DNA of 64,000 nt, taken from SVKR01 sp963649145. GTDB taxonomy: Bacteria; Bacillota; Clostridia; Oscillospirales; Oscillospiraceae. Under the pieces are notes generated by a model. The model saw only the letters and a program-made list of their open reading frames with translations. It had not been told where the DNA came from and did not search any database. Of this stretch, positions 44,033-53,628 are shown in pieces; the stretch's first letter is position 1; the number at the start of each line of letters is the position of its first letter. Position numbers and translations under genes: made by a program. The stretch is taken from NCBI GenBank assembly GCA_963649145.1, contig CAVJGI010000001.1, positions 1 to 64,000 of the forward strand, in the 5' to 3' direction.

Positions 44033-44790
44033 TCGAAGTCTTTGGCATCACCCACCGCGGCGGGGTGCGCAAGGAAAATCAGGACGAGGTCCGCTTTGAT
44101 GCCCCGGCGGGGCGCGAGCTGCTGACCGCCGTGCTCTGCGACGGCATGGGCGGCGCGCGCGCCGGCGGGCTCGCGAGCTCGATCGCGGCGGACGCTTTTA
44201 TGTCCCACGCCGCAAATTCGCTCGACGAGACGTCTACGCCGGCGGACATCCGCGCCATTTTGACCGAGGCGGTCGATTACGCGAACCGCCGGGTGTATGA
44301 AAAGGCGTTTGAAGACCTCAGCTGCATGGGCATGGGAAGCACGCTCGTGGCGCTGCTCGTCAGCGGAAAGCGCGCCTTTGCCGCAAACGTGGGCGACAGC
44401 CGGGCATATACGCTCTCCCGCGGGCGGCTCAAGCAGGTCACGCGCGACCATTCGCTCGTGGAGGACATGATCGCCCGCGGCAAGCTGACGCGCGAGCAGG
44501 CGCGGACCCATCCCCAGCGCAACATCATCACCCGCGCCGTCGGCGTGGAGGCGACGGTGACGGCGGACATCTTTGAGCTGAAGCTCCAGCCGGACACGCG
44601 CCTTCTGCTCTGCTCGGATGGGCTGAGCGGTGTCGTGCCGGAGAGCGAGCTGCTCGCGCTCATGCAGGGCAATCCCACGCCGCAGAAGGCATGCGAGGCG
44701 CTGCTCGCCGCGGCGCTGGAGCGCGGCGCGCCGGACAACGTGAGCGTTCTGGTCGCGCAGCACGGAACACCCCGGTCTTTGGAGGAATGA
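44029..44790 (+). CDS. prpC: PP2C-family Ser/Thr phosphatase (PrpC/Stp)
   Basis: 253 residues. Metal-binding motifs are VRKENQDEV near the start, LCDGMGGARAGG near 38, GDSRAY near 122 and the late DNVSVLV. It reverses phosphorylation by the kinase encoded next. The rlmN-prpC-prkC-rsgA order is conserved in Firmicutes. Confidence 0.96.
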   Translation: MIEVFGITHRGGVRKENQDEVRFDAPAGRELLTAVLCDGMGGARAGGLASSIAADAFMSHAANSLDETSTPADIRAILTEAVDYANRRVYEKAFEDLSCMGMGSTLVALLVSGKRAFAANVGDSRAYTLSRGRLKQVTRDHSLVEDMIARGKLTREQARTHPQRNIITRAVGVEATVTADIFELKLQPDTRLLLCSDGLSGVVPESELLALMQGNPTPQKACEALLAAALERGAPDNVSVLVAQHGTPRSLEE

Positions 44791-44795
44791 GTTTT

Positions 44796-46607
44796 ATGGA
44801 TAATTCCAATATGGACAGATACCTCGGCCAGATGCTCGACGGCCGCTATGAGATCCTTGAGGTCATCGGTCGCGGCGGTATGGCGGTCGTGTATAAAGCC
44901 AAGTGCCACCTTTTAAACCGCTTCGTCGCGGTCAAGATCCTGCGCGACGATATGGCGGCGGACGCGGAGTTCCGCGCAAACTTCAAAAAAGAGGCGCAGG
45001 CTGTCGCCATGCTGAGCCACCCGAACATTGTCTCCGTCTACGACGTCAGCCGCACGCCGGAGGTCGACTATATCGTGATGGAGCTCATCGAGGGCATCAC
45101 GCTCAAGCAGTATATGAAGAGCAAGAGCGTGCTGAGCTGCCGCGAGAGCGTCCATTTCACGACCCAGATCGCGAAGGCGCTCGCCCACGCCCACGGCAAG
45201 GGCATTATCCACCGCGACATCAAGCCCCAGAACGTGATGATTACGATGGACGGCACCGTCAAGGTCGCCGACTTCGGCATTGCCTATCTGGAGAGCGCGC
45301 TGGAGGAGAGCCGCGACACCGCGGTCGGCTCCGTCCACTATATCTCCCCGGAGCAGGCGCGCGGTCTGCCCGCGGATGCGCGGAGCGACCTCTATTCTCT
45401 CGGCATTGTCTTCTACGAAATGCTGACGGGCTCGCTGCCATACACGGGCGCGAGCGCGGAGGAGATCGCATTGCAGCACCTCGCCGGGAACCCCACGCCG
45501 CCGCGGGAGCTGAACCCCGAAATTCCGCCGGAGCTGGAGGCGATCGTGCTGAAGACCATGGCGGCGGACCCGGAGCAGCGCTACCAGACGGCGGACGCCC
45601 TGCTCGCCGACTTGGAGGAGTTCCGCTTCGGCAACACGGCGCAGCTGCCCTATGTCGGCGAGAGCGCCGGGACCGCACCGGCAGAGCCGCTGCCGAAAAA
45701 CGTAGAGCCGCTCAGCCGCGCCGGGGAGCTCACGAAGGAGAGCTTCATCCGCCGCCACCGCCGCGCTGCGAAGGTGAGCCTGCTCTCCGGGATACTGCTC
45801 GCGCTCGGCTTTGCCGTCGCCGTGTTCGTCTTTCTCTGGAACTACTGGCTGCGCGACCTGTTCTCCGACCCGGTCAAGATCAGCATCCCCAGCTTCGTCG
45901 GCAGCGAGCTGGAGGACGTGCAGAACAACAAGGAGTTCCAGAAGCTCTATAACTTCACCGTCATCTACGTCGTCGACCCGGATGTTGAGGCGGGCGTCAT
46001 CGTCCGTCAGGACCCGCAGAGCGGCAAGAGCCGCACGCTCGACGGCGACGGCATCGATGTCAGCCTGACGGTCAGCACCGGTATGCAGATGATCGAGGTG
46101 CCGGACGTCGTGAACACCGAGTACCGCGACGCGACGCAGGTGCTCCAGAAGGCGGGCTTCGTCGTCGGCGAGCTCGAATATGAGGCGTCGAAGGAGATCA
46201 CGAAGGAATACGTCATCTCTTCCAACCCCGCCGCGGGCGAAAAGCTGCCCGCAGGCGCGACCGTTTACCTCACAATCTCGACCGGACCGACCGTCGCGAA
46301 GGTCCAGATGCCCCAGCTCGTGGGTCTCAGCCGCTGGACGGCGGTGGAAAAGATCGAGAACGCGAACCTCGCGCTCGGCTCCGTGACGCTTGTGGAGAGC
46401 GAAATGGCGGCGGGCACGGTCATCTGGCAGAGCGTGGACGCTTACACCATGGTCGACGAGCACACCCGCGTGTATCTTCAGGTTTCGAGCGGTCCCAAGG
46501 AGACCGAGCCGCCCGAAGAAACGCCGGAGCCGGAGGAGACGGACGACCCGGCGGACTCCACGGAGCCCGTTGCGCCGCAGATGCGCATGACCGGCATCGG
46601 AGGCTGA
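44796..46607 (+). CDS. prkC: Membrane Ser/Thr kinase with PASTA repeats (PrkC/Stk1)
   Basis: 603 residues. The kinase domain (about 15-275) has GRGGMAVVYKA, the AVKIL lysine, HRDIKPQN and DFG. One membrane helix lies near 330-350. Three extracellular PASTA repeats follow (about 365-560), then a Pro/Glu/Asp-rich tail. It senses muropeptides and controls germination, wall growth and dormancy exit. GGAGG overlaps the end of prpC. Confidence 0.97.
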   Translation: MDNSNMDRYLGQMLDGRYEILEVIGRGGMAVVYKAKCHLLNRFVAVKILRDDMAADAEFRANFKKEAQAVAMLSHPNIVSVYDVSRTPEVDYIVMELIEGITLKQYMKSKSVLSCRESVHFTTQIAKALAHAHGKGIIHRDIKPQNVMITMDGTVKVADFGIAYLESALEESRDTAVGSVHYISPEQARGLPADARSDLYSLGIVFYEMLTGSLPYTGASAEEIALQHLAGNPTPPRELNPEIPPELEAIVLKTMAADPEQRYQTADALLADLEEFRFGNTAQLPYVGESAGTAPAEPLPKNVEPLSRAGELTKESFIRRHRRAAKVSLLSGILLALGFAVAVFVFLWNYWLRDLFSDPVKISIPSFVGSELEDVQNNKEFQKLYNFTVIYVVDPDVEAGVIVRQDPQSGKSRTLDGDGIDVSLTVSTGMQMIEVPDVVNTEYRDATQVLQKAGFVVGELEYEASKEITKEYVISSNPAAGEKLPAGATVYLTISTGPTVAKVQMPQLVGLSRWTAVEKIENANLALGSVTLVESEMAAGTVIWQSVDAYTMVDEHTRVYLQVSSGPKETEPPEETPEPEETDDPADSTEPVAPQMRMTGIGG

Positions 46608-46614
46608 CGTTTCT

Positions 46615-47508
46615 ATGCCGGAAGGAAAGATCATGAAAGCCCTCAGCGGCTTTTACTACGTCCTCACCGCGGCGGGCGAGACAGTCGCCTGCCGCGGCAG
46701 GGGCAAGCTCCGGCGCGACGGGCTGAGCCCCCTCGTGGGCGACCGCGTCCGTTTCGCCCAGAGCGAGGACGGCAGCGGCGCCGTGGAGGAGATTTTGCCG
46801 CGCCGGAACTGCTTCGTGCGCCCCGCCGTTGCGAATGTGGACGCGCTCGTGCTGCTCGCGGCGAACGTCAACCCGGTGACGGACCCCTTTCTCGTCGACC
46901 GCGTCGCCGTCATCGCCGAGCACAGCGAGTGCGGCGTTATCGTCTGCATCAACAAATGCGACGCCGACCGCGGCGACGCGCTCTATGACGCCTTCAGCCG
47001 GAATACCGGCTACCCCGTGCTGCGCACGAGCGCCGTCACCGGCGAGGGCATCGACGAGCTGCGGGCGCTCATCCGCGGCAAGACGGTGGCATTCACCGGC
47101 AACTCCGGCGTCGGGAAAAGCAGTATTTTAAACTGCATCGCCCCGGAATTTCACCTCGCCGTCGGCGAGGTCAGCGACCGCCTCGGCCGCGGACGGCACA
47201 CCACGCGCCACATCGAGCTTTTCGACGTCGGGGACGGCACGCTCATCGCGGACACGCCGGGCTTTTCGTCCTTTGACCTGACCCAGATGCAGCCCATCTC
47301 CAAGGAGGAGCTGCAATGGTGCTTCCCGGAGTTCCGCCCCTATATCGGCAGCTGCCGCTTCGACGACTGCGCCCACCTGCGCGAGCCGGGCTGCGCCGTG
47401 CTCGTCGCGCTCGAAAACGGAGAGATCGCGCCGAGCCGCCACGAGAGCTACAGACGCCTTTATGAAATTTCCGCCCAGTACCGCGACTGGCAGCAGAAGG
47501 AAAAATAA
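46615..47508 (+). CDS. rsgA: Ribosome small subunit-dependent GTPase A
   Basis: 297 residues, a circularly permuted GTPase. An OB domain (CRGRGKLRR) is followed by NKCD (G4), P-loop GNSGVGKSSILN (about 165) and DTPGFSSF. A C-terminal zinc site holds CRFDDCAHLREPGCAV. It checks late 30S assembly. The MPEGKIMKALSGFYYV start matches Bacillus CpgA, so ATG 46615 is preferred to 46633, even though GGAAGG favours the latter. Confidence 0.95.
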   Translation: MPEGKIMKALSGFYYVLTAAGETVACRGRGKLRRDGLSPLVGDRVRFAQSEDGSGAVEEILPRRNCFVRPAVANVDALVLLAANVNPVTDPFLVDRVAVIAEHSECGVIVCINKCDADRGDALYDAFSRNTGYPVLRTSAVTGEGIDELRALIRGKTVAFTGNSGVGKSSILNCIAPEFHLAVGEVSDRLGRGRHTTRHIELFDVGDGTLIADTPGFSSFDLTQMQPISKEELQWCFPEFRPYIGSCRFDDCAHLREPGCAVLVALENGEIAPSRHESYRRLYEISAQYRDWQQKEK

Positions 47509-47597
47509 ATACCGTTCAGCCATCGCCGCTTTTCCGCATAGAATGCAGGGGGAACTTTTTCCCCTTGGATCTTGTTCGGAAAGGCGGTGCTTTTTTT

Positions 47598-47756
47598 ATG
47601 CGGAGACCGAGACCCTTCGGCAGCTGCATCGGTCTGCTGATGATCGCGGCGGGCGTCGTCGTGCTGCTCGCCATGGTGCTGCCGTCCGGCTTCTGGTGGT
47701 TTTTGATCGGGCTCGCGCTCATCGTCTGCGGCTGCTGCGTCTGCGGACACAGGTGA
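47598..47756 (+). CDS. Small hydrophobic protein (52 residues)
   Basis: 52 residues with two membrane segments (GLLMIAAGVVVLLAMVL and FWWFLIGLALIVCGCCVC) and a basic N-terminus. AAAGGCGG lies about 10 bases upstream. Very short proteins of this type occur in clostridia; I have no function for it. It lies between rsgA and the DUF3794/LysM gene. Confidence 0.6.
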   Translation: MRRPRPFGSCIGLLMIAAGVVVLLAMVLPSGFWWFLIGLALIVCGCCVCGHR

Positions 47757-47827
47757 GGGCATATCCAACATCTCCGGCGCATAGGCTCTAATACCAAAAA
47801 TTTTACCGAACAAGGAGAGCAAACGCT

Positions 47828-49333
47828 ATGGAGGTCAAGCTGAGCGCCGCGGCGGTGGACTGCTGCCGCCGGGTCTATTCGCAGACGGTCAGAAAAGAGG
47901 AGAGCATGGACTCGGTCGTGCCGGACACGCTGCCGGATATCGGGGAGGTGCTCTGCACGACGGGCGACGTGCTCATCCGCAGCAAGGACGTCGCTGCGGG
48001 GCGGCTGCGCATCGAGGCGAACGTCCCCGCGCGCGTCTGCTGCGTGCCGGAGGAGGGCGGCGTGCCGTTTTTGCTGGACGTGAACGTCCCGCTCGCGCTC
48101 ACCGCGGAGGACGCCGCGATCCCGGAGGGTGGGCTCTGCACCGCGGAGCTGCGCCTCGCCGCGCTGGACACGCGCGTTTTAAACCCGCGCAAGGTCTCCG
48201 TCCGCGCGGAGGTGGAGTTTTCCGTCGCCTGCTACGAGTGCGCAAAGCGCAGCGTCTGCGCCGCGCCGGAGACGGCGGAGGCGGGCATCCAGACCCGCGA
48301 GCGCGAGCTCAGCTTCTCCGCCGTCGCGTCCGTGACGGAGAAGACCTTCGTCCTCACCGACGAGCTCGAACCGCCGGAGGGCGTCGCGGCGCAGCGTATC
48401 GTGGGGCAGAAGACGCGCGTGGAGACCGAGGAGGTGCGCACGGTCGGCAGCAAGATCGTCGTGAAGGGCAGGGCGGAGAGCCGCCTGCTCGTGCTCGACG
48501 AGCGCGGCGGCATCGCCGCGGCGGAGTTTTCCACACCCTTTTCCCAGATCATCGAGGCGGAGCGGCTGCCGGACGAGGCGCTCGTGACGGTCGCCATCCA
48601 GCCGAGCGGGAGCTATTACGAGCTGACCGCCGCCGGGCGCGTGGAGATGGAGCTCCACCTCGTCGCGCAGGCGACGGTGCGCGGAACGGAGACACTCCGC
48701 TGCCTCACCGACGCTTACAGCAACGCCTTCGCCGTCGAGAGCGAGCGCAGCGCGGAGACCTTCTCGCTCATCCGGCGCGAGACCGTGCTCCACGGCGCGC
48801 TGCGCGCCCCATTCCCGACCGCGGAGATGCCGGCGGAGATCGTGACGGTCTGTGCCTCGGCGTGCGTGCCGGTCGTGAGCGGTGGGAGCGTGACGCTGCC
48901 GCTCAGCGTGCTCCTCGTCTGGCGCACCGCGGCGGGCAGCGTCTGCGCCGCGCGGCGCAGCTTTTCGCTGGACTGCTCCGCCGAGCTCGGCGAGGGGGAG
49001 CGGCTTGAGATCGTATCCGCGGAGCTCACGGAGGTCTCCGCCGTGCCGTCGGACGGCGGGGCGGAGGTGCGCGTCGCGGCGGCGCTCCATGCGCTGCTGC
49101 GCACGGAGGAGACCGTGCAGTGCATCACGGCGCTGCGCTATGACGAGACCGCGCCGCTGGAGACCGCCGCGCGCCCGACGCTCGTGCTCCTGCGCGCCGA
49201 CAGCAGCGCCGATCTCTGGACGATCGCGCGCGAAAACTGCTCGACCGTCGCCGCGATCCGCGAGGCAAACCGCCTCGACGAAGCACCCGAAGGCTGGTCG
49301 AGGCTGCTGCTCATCCCGAAAACCCTGTCGTAA
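47828..49333 (+). CDS. DUF3794 (SPOCS) and LysM domain protein
   Basis: 501 residues. The N-terminal region (VVPDTLPDIGEVLCTTGDV) is a SPOCS/DUF3794 repeat, and a second copy is likely near residues 155-280. The last 45 residues (LWTIARENCSTVAAIREAN) form a LysM peptidoglycan-binding repeat. Such proteins are linked to spore coat or cortex in clostridia. No signal peptide is seen, which fits a mother-cell coat protein. GGAGAG precedes the ATG. Confidence 0.88.
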   Translation: MEVKLSAAAVDCCRRVYSQTVRKEESMDSVVPDTLPDIGEVLCTTGDVLIRSKDVAAGRLRIEANVPARVCCVPEEGGVPFLLDVNVPLALTAEDAAIPEGGLCTAELRLAALDTRVLNPRKVSVRAEVEFSVACYECAKRSVCAAPETAEAGIQTRERELSFSAVASVTEKTFVLTDELEPPEGVAAQRIVGQKTRVETEEVRTVGSKIVVKGRAESRLLVLDERGGIAAAEFSTPFSQIIEAERLPDEALVTVAIQPSGSYYELTAAGRVEMELHLVAQATVRGTETLRCLTDAYSNAFAVESERSAETFSLIRRETVLHGALRAPFPTAEMPAEIVTVCASACVPVVSGGSVTLPLSVLLVWRTAAGSVCAARRSFSLDCSAELGEGERLEIVSAELTEVSAVPSDGGAEVRVAAALHALLRTEETVQCITALRYDETAPLETAARPTLVLLRADSSADLWTIARENCSTVAAIREANRLDEAPEGWSRLLLIPKTLS

Positions 49334-49347
49334 ACGCGCTTTGCCTC

Positions 49348-49376
49348 TTGCCATGTCGGAATGTTTGTGCTAAAAT
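49348..49376 (+). promoter_or_regulatory. Promoter of yebC
   Basis: TTGCCA (49348-49353), 17-base spacer, TAAAAT (49371-49376). Confidence 0.75.
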
Positions 49377-49413
49377 ATATAAGCTAATTTTTATACAAGG
49401 GGCTGTGAGATAC

Positions 49414-50154
49414 ATGTCAGGACATTCCAAATGGCACAATATACAGAAAACCAAGGGTGCCGCCGACGCAAAGCGCGCGCAGGCGTTCACCAAGATCGCG
49501 CGTGAAATGATCGTTGCGGTCAAGGAGGGCGGCAGCGGCGACCCGAACAACAACTCCCGCCTCGCCACCGTCATCGCCAAGGCCAAGGCAGCCAACATGC
49601 CGAACGACAACATCAAGCGCACCATCGAAAAGGCGCTGGGTTCCGGCAATACCGATAACTACGAGCGCGTCACTTACGAAGGCTACGGTCCCTCCGGCGT
49701 CGCCCTGATCGTTGAGGCGATGACCGATAACCGCAACCGCACCGCCTCCGAGGTCCGGCATTATTTCGATAAATACGGCGGAAATCTTGGCGCCGCGAAC
49801 TGCGTCTCTTGGTCCTTCGACCGCAAGGGCGTCATCGTCATCGACAACGAGGACGAGGAGCTCGACGAGGACACCGTGATGATGGACGCGCTGGAAGCCG
49901 GCGCGGACGATTTCGAGGCGGAGGGCGAGACCATGACCGTCTACACCGCGACCGACGCCATCGCCGCCGTCGCCGCCGCGCTGGAGGCGAAGGGCTATAA
50001 GCTCCTCTCCGCGCAGGAGGAAATGATCCCCCAGCAGGGCTACATTAAGCTCTCGAACGAGGACGACGCCAAGAACATGCAGAAGATGCTCGACATGTTC
50101 GAGGAAAACGAGGACGTCCAGAACGTCTGGCACAACTGGGAAGACGCGGAATAA
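49414..50154 (+). CDS. yebC: YebC/PmpR-family protein
   Basis: 246 residues. The start MSGHSKWHNIQKTKGAADAK, the PNDNIKRTIEKA region and the YEGYGPSGVALIVE block are diagnostic. The family was described as DNA-binding regulators and recently as translation factors for difficult sequences. It is monocistronic, with its own promoter and a shared terminator. Start 49414 matches the conserved N-terminus. Confidence 0.96.
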   Translation: MSGHSKWHNIQKTKGAADAKRAQAFTKIAREMIVAVKEGGSGDPNNNSRLATVIAKAKAANMPNDNIKRTIEKALGSGNTDNYERVTYEGYGPSGVALIVEAMTDNRNRTASEVRHYFDKYGGNLGAANCVSWSFDRKGVIVIDNEDEELDEDTVMMDALEAGADDFEAEGETMTVYTATDAIAAVAAALEAKGYKLLSAQEEMIPQQGYIKLSNEDDAKNMQKMLDMFEENEDVQNVWHNWEDAE

Positions 50155-50162
50155 ATTCAAAT

Positions 50163-50203
50163 AAAAAAAACCGGAGCTGCCGTCGGCAGCTCCGGTTTTT
50201 GCT
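50163..50203. terminator. Bidirectional terminator between yebC and the MATE gene
   Basis: Arms AAAACCGGAGCTGCC (50167-50181) and GGCAGCTCCGGTTTT (50185-50199), loop GTC. A-run on the left and T-run on the right serve both strands. Confidence 0.92.
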
Positions 50204-50219
50204 TTAAGCTTTAATGACT

Positions 50220-51593
50220 TTATTCTGCTTGCTCCACGAGGCGCTTGCGCTTTTTCCAAGCGCCGGAGTAGTAATAGATCATGTCGATGGAGATCGGTCC
50301 GAGACGGGCGAGGGCGTCGCCGAGGAGGAAGCCGAGGACGCCGAGGTCGCAGGCGTAGGCGAAGAAAAAGCTGAAGCCCACGCGCAGGACGAGCCCGTCC
50401 AAAATGCCGCCGATCATGCTGAGCAGCGTGAAGCCCGTGCCGGTGACGACGGCGTCATAGAACAGCAGCGAGGAGAGCAGATAGATCAGGCAGATCACGG
50501 GCATAAAGCGCGGCGCAAAGTCGATGACTGCCTCGTCGGGCGTGAAAAGACCGAAAATAAAGCGCGGGAACGCGAGCGAGACGGCGGAGAGCAGCAGCGA
50601 AAACGCGATCGTGAGCACCGCCGTGCAGCGCAGGATGGTCTTCACGCGGTCGCGCCGCTCCGCGCCGATGTTCTGCGCCACGAGCGTGCTGCCCGACTGC
50701 ATGACGGAGGAGGAGAAGATGTTCGCGAGGTGATAGAACTTGTCGCTGATAGAGTAAGCGGCGGATTCGTTGAGACCGAAGAGGTTTACATAACCCATCA
50801 TCACGAGCTGCGTGCCGGTGATGAAAATGCTCCGCAGCGCAACGGGCAGACCGAGACGGACCATCAGCCAGAGCTTTTTCCAGTCCACGGCGAACGAGCG
50901 CAGGCGGAAATCAAAGCCGAAGCGCTCGCGCCGGCGGTAGAGGAAGGCGACGGAAAACGCGAGCGAGAGCCCCTGACCGAGCACGGTGGCGACGGCGGTG
51001 CCCGCCGCGCCCATCTCGAAGGCGACGACGAAGAGCAGATCGCCGACAAGGTTGAAGCCCGCGGCGACGGCGATGAAGATGAGCGGGCGCTTGCTGTCGC
51101 CCATGCCGCGCAGGACGGAGCTCACAGCGTTATAGCCGAAGATGAGCGGCAGACCGATGCTCGTGATGCGCAGATAATCGAGTGCGCCGTCAAAGGCGTC
51201 AGCGGGCGTGTTCAGCAGCGTGAGGATATCGCGCGCGAAGAAGAGCGTTCCCGCGGTGCAGACGACGGAGAGCGCCGCCATCTCGGTCAGCAGCGTGCCG
51301 ATCGTGGCGTTATACTCGTCGCGCCGGTGCGCGCCGGCGAGCTGGGAGATCAGGATCTGCCCGCCGCCGGCAAAGCCGAGCCCGATATTCGTGAACACAT
51401 TCAGCATCTTGCCGCCCATCGAGACGGCGACGATACCCGTGCTGCCGACGAACTGGCCGATGATGATCGTGTCCACCATATTGTAGATGCTGTTCAGCAG
51501 ATTCGCGAGCAGAAAGGGCACGAAAAAGCGCAGCAACATCGGCATAACGGCGCCCTCGGTGAAATCGGTGCCGAGGCTTTTATGCTCCGTCAT
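50220..51593 (-). CDS. MATE-family efflux transporter
   Basis: 457 residues with 12 predicted membrane helices. The N-terminal block PMLLRFFVPFLLANLLNSIYN, here broken at the Phe, and VDTIIIGQFVG are typical of MATE exporters. It probably expels a cationic or drug-like compound using an ion gradient. The ATG overlaps the hydrolase stop (ATGA), so it is the fourth gene of the operon. Substrate unknown. Confidence 0.93.
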   Translation of the reverse strand: MTEHKSLGTDFTEGAVMPMLLRFFVPFLLANLLNSIYNMVDTIIIGQFVGSTGIVAVSMGGKMLNVFTNIGLGFAGGGQILISQLAGAHRRDEYNATIGTLLTEMAALSVVCTAGTLFFARDILTLLNTPADAFDGALDYLRITSIGLPLIFGYNAVSSVLRGMGDSKRPLIFIAVAAGFNLVGDLLFVVAFEMGAAGTAVATVLGQGLSLAFSVAFLYRRRERFGFDFRLRSFAVDWKKLWLMVRLGLPVALRSIFITGTQLVMMGYVNLFGLNESAAYSISDKFYHLANIFSSSVMQSGSTLVAQNIGAERRDRVKTILRCTAVLTIAFSLLLSAVSLAFPRFIFGLFTPDEAVIDFAPRFMPVICLIYLLSSLLFYDAVVTGTGFTLLSMIGGILDGLVLRVGFSFFFAYACDLGVLGFLLGDALARLGPISIDMIYYYSGAWKKRKRLVEQAE

Positions 51594-52444
51594 GTGCGCC
51601 CTTCCTGTTCCCGGCGGTGGCGCTCGGCGCGCGCAGCCCGCATTTTCGCCATATCAAAGCGGTCCGGCTCGGTCCGGAGCGCGGTCAGAAAGCGGTCGGC
51701 GAGATCGGGCCAGATCTCCGCCTCCGTGCCCGTGCCGGGGCCGTAAGCGTGCTCGCCGGAGCCGAAAATGTGCAGCTCGCTCGCGATGCCGAGCCCCTGA
51801 AGCGCGGCGAAAAACTCCACGCTCTGCGTCATCGGAACGGCGGGGTCCGGCGCGGAGTGGAAGAGCACCGTGGGCGCGCTCTGCTCGCCGAGAAGGTTCA
51901 GAACGCTCCAGCGTTCGAGCTCCTCGCGCTCGAAAAAGCCGGGCTGACCGTAAATGGCGTTCGCCATCATCGTGAAGGCGTTCGTCAGCTCCGTGACGGC
52001 GTAGAGCAGGACGCAGGCGTCCGGCCGCAGCGTCTCCGGCTCGGCGATGCCGCGGAAAACGGCGGGGGAGTTCCAGCAGCTGCCGTAACAGGCGGCGAGA
52101 TGGCCGCCCGCGCTCGCGCCGCAGACGACGACGAAGGGACTTTCGAGCCGGAGTTCGGCGGCGTGGCTGCGGATGAACGCCACGGCGAGCGCGACTTCGC
52201 GCAGCGGGGCGGGGAAGACCGTGTGCTCCGCGCCGCAGTCGAGCGTTGGGTAGCGCAGGACAAGCGCGGCGTAGCCCAGCGCGGCGAAGCGCGCCGCGAC
52301 GGGCGCGCCCTCCACCTCGGCGCAGAGCTGATAGCCGCCGCCGGGCAGGATTAGGATCGCCGCCTTCGCCCCGCCGTCCGGCAGATAAGCGGTCAGCGCG
52401 GCGTGGGGGTCGGAAAAGGGCAGGGAAATGGGTCTTGTCTCCAT
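51590..52444 (-). CDS. Alpha/beta hydrolase, acetyl-esterase type
   Basis: 284 residues. The oxyanion region is ILPGGGYQ (about 36), the nucleophile Ser is in VCGASAGGHLA (about 113), and Asp and His candidates are in SAPDPAVP (about 210) and GSGEHAYGPG (about 240). It resembles BD-FAE/xylan acetyl-esterase-like enzymes. The start is ATG 52444, with AAAGGAAG upstream on the minus strand. The substrate is unknown. Confidence 0.88.
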   Translation of the reverse strand: METRPISLPFSDPHAALTAYLPDGGAKAAILILPGGGYQLCAEVEGAPVAARFAALGYAALVLRYPTLDCGAEHTVFPAPLREVALAVAFIRSHAAELRLESPFVVVCGASAGGHLAACYGSCWNSPAVFRGIAEPETLRPDACVLLYAVTELTNAFTMMANAIYGQPGFFEREELERWSVLNLLGEQSAPTVLFHSAPDPAVPMTQSVEFFAALQGLGIASELHIFGSGEHAYGPGTGTEAEIWPDLADRFLTALRTEPDRFDMAKMRAARAERHRREQEGRT

Positions 52445-52461
52445 TTTTTGTTCGCTTCCTT

Positions 52462-53628
52462 TCAAACGCTCCGCTGGGTGTGGCGGAGTGCAAAATCGCC
52501 GAGGGCGCTGCGCCGGGCAGAGAGCGCGCCCACGGGGCAGAATTCCTGACAGCAGAAGCAGCGGATGCAGGCTCCGCGGTCGATGCGCGGGCGCTTTTTC
52601 ACGAGCGCGATCGCCTTTGCGGGGCAGAGTCCGGCACATTTTCCGCAGCCGACGCATTTTTTCGCGTCCAGCCGCGGGCGGACGGCGAGGATATCCTTCG
52701 CCGCGCGGTTCAGCACGCCGCCGAGCCCGCGGTCGGCGAGGAAGTGCTCCATCCCGGCGTCCGCACTCGCAGTGTCGAAGTCCGGCGCGCGGAAGGGCGC
52801 AAGGTCGCCGATGACCGGGACGAGCGCCGCCGTTTCCGGTGCAAAGCCGCGCCGCGCGGCGGCGGCGAGGGTCGGCACCTGCGCGCGGGTAAGCCCGATG
52901 AGGTCGGCGCAGACGAGGTCGAGCGTGTAGGGGCTCTCCGAGGCAAAAAGCGCGCCCAGATGCCGCGGCGTGCCCGCCGTGGGACCGTTGCCCTCCATCG
53001 CGTCCACGGCGTCGACGATGTTCACGGCGGGGCGGAAATATTCGTTTAAGTCCAACAGCATGTCGGCGAACTGTGCGTAGTCCGGAAAGCGGTAATGGTA
53101 CGCGGGCTTCGTGAGTCCCGGCACCGCGCCGAAGAGGTTTTTCACGGCGCAGGAGAGCCCCATCATACCGTGGCTTTTCAGCTTGCAGAAGTTCACGATG
53201 AGGTCCCCGCCGTCCAGCCAGCCGGTGTAGTCAAAGTCGCGCAGCCGGGCGGCGTCGGGGTATTCCGCCCGCTTTACGGAAAAATCGCCGTTCAGCGCCG
53301 CGCCGCAGCCGCGCAGCCCCGTTGCGCTGTAAACGCCCTCCAGATAGCCGCGCGTGAAAGGTCCGCCGGGGGAGTCCCCGACCGTCACGGACGCGCCGCG
53401 CGCGGTGAGATACTCCGTCAGCGCCGCGAGCAGCGCCGGATGGGTCGTCGCCGCCTTTTCCGGGCGCAGCGCCGTCACGAGGTTGGCCTTCACGAGCACC
53501 CGCGCGCCGGGCTGGACGTCCCGCAGGGCGGGGAAGCGGTCCGCCAGCTCCGCGACGGCGGCGCGGCAGCGCTCCGGCGAATAGTCCGCGCAGGGCGCGG
53601 CGTAAACGGGCGTCAGCGGGTCTCTCAT
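52462..53628 (-). CDS. DUF362 protein with two 4Fe-4S ferredoxin motifs
   Basis: 388 residues. The DUF362 domain spans about residues 1-290 (VLVKANLVTALRPEKAATTHP, here broken before the last Pro; SKSHG-like FCKLKSHGMMGLS). The C-terminus holds two cluster sites, CVGCGKCAGLCP (about 319) and CIRCFCCQEFCP (about 346). The biochemical role of DUF362 is unsettled; it is likely a cytoplasmic electron-transfer protein. The gene overlaps the MBL gene by 4 bases. Confidence 0.92.
   Translation of the reverse strand: MRDPLTPVYAAPCADYSPERCRAAVAELADRFPALRDVQPGARVLVKANLVTALRPEKAATTHPALLAALTEYLTARGASVTVGDSPGGPFTRGYLEGVYSATGLRGCGAALNGDFSVKRAEYPDAARLRDFDYTGWLDGGDLIVNFCKLKSHGMMGLSCAVKNLFGAVPGLTKPAYHYRFPDYAQFADMLLDLNEYFRPAVNIVDAVDAMEGNGPTAGTPRHLGALFASESPYTLDLVCADLIGLTRAQVPTLAAAARRGFAPETAALVPVIGDLAPFRAPDFDTASADAGMEHFLADRGLGGVLNRAAKDILAVRPRLDAKKCVGCGKCAGLCPAKAIALVKKRPRIDRGACIRCFCCQEFCPVGALSARRSALGDFALRHTQRSV

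Noticed and set aside
50214..51746. 510-codon plus-strand frame opposite the MATE gene
   Set aside because: Composition of Glu, Asp, Arg and Ala repeats typical of an antisense shadow; MATE motifs are clear on the minus strand.
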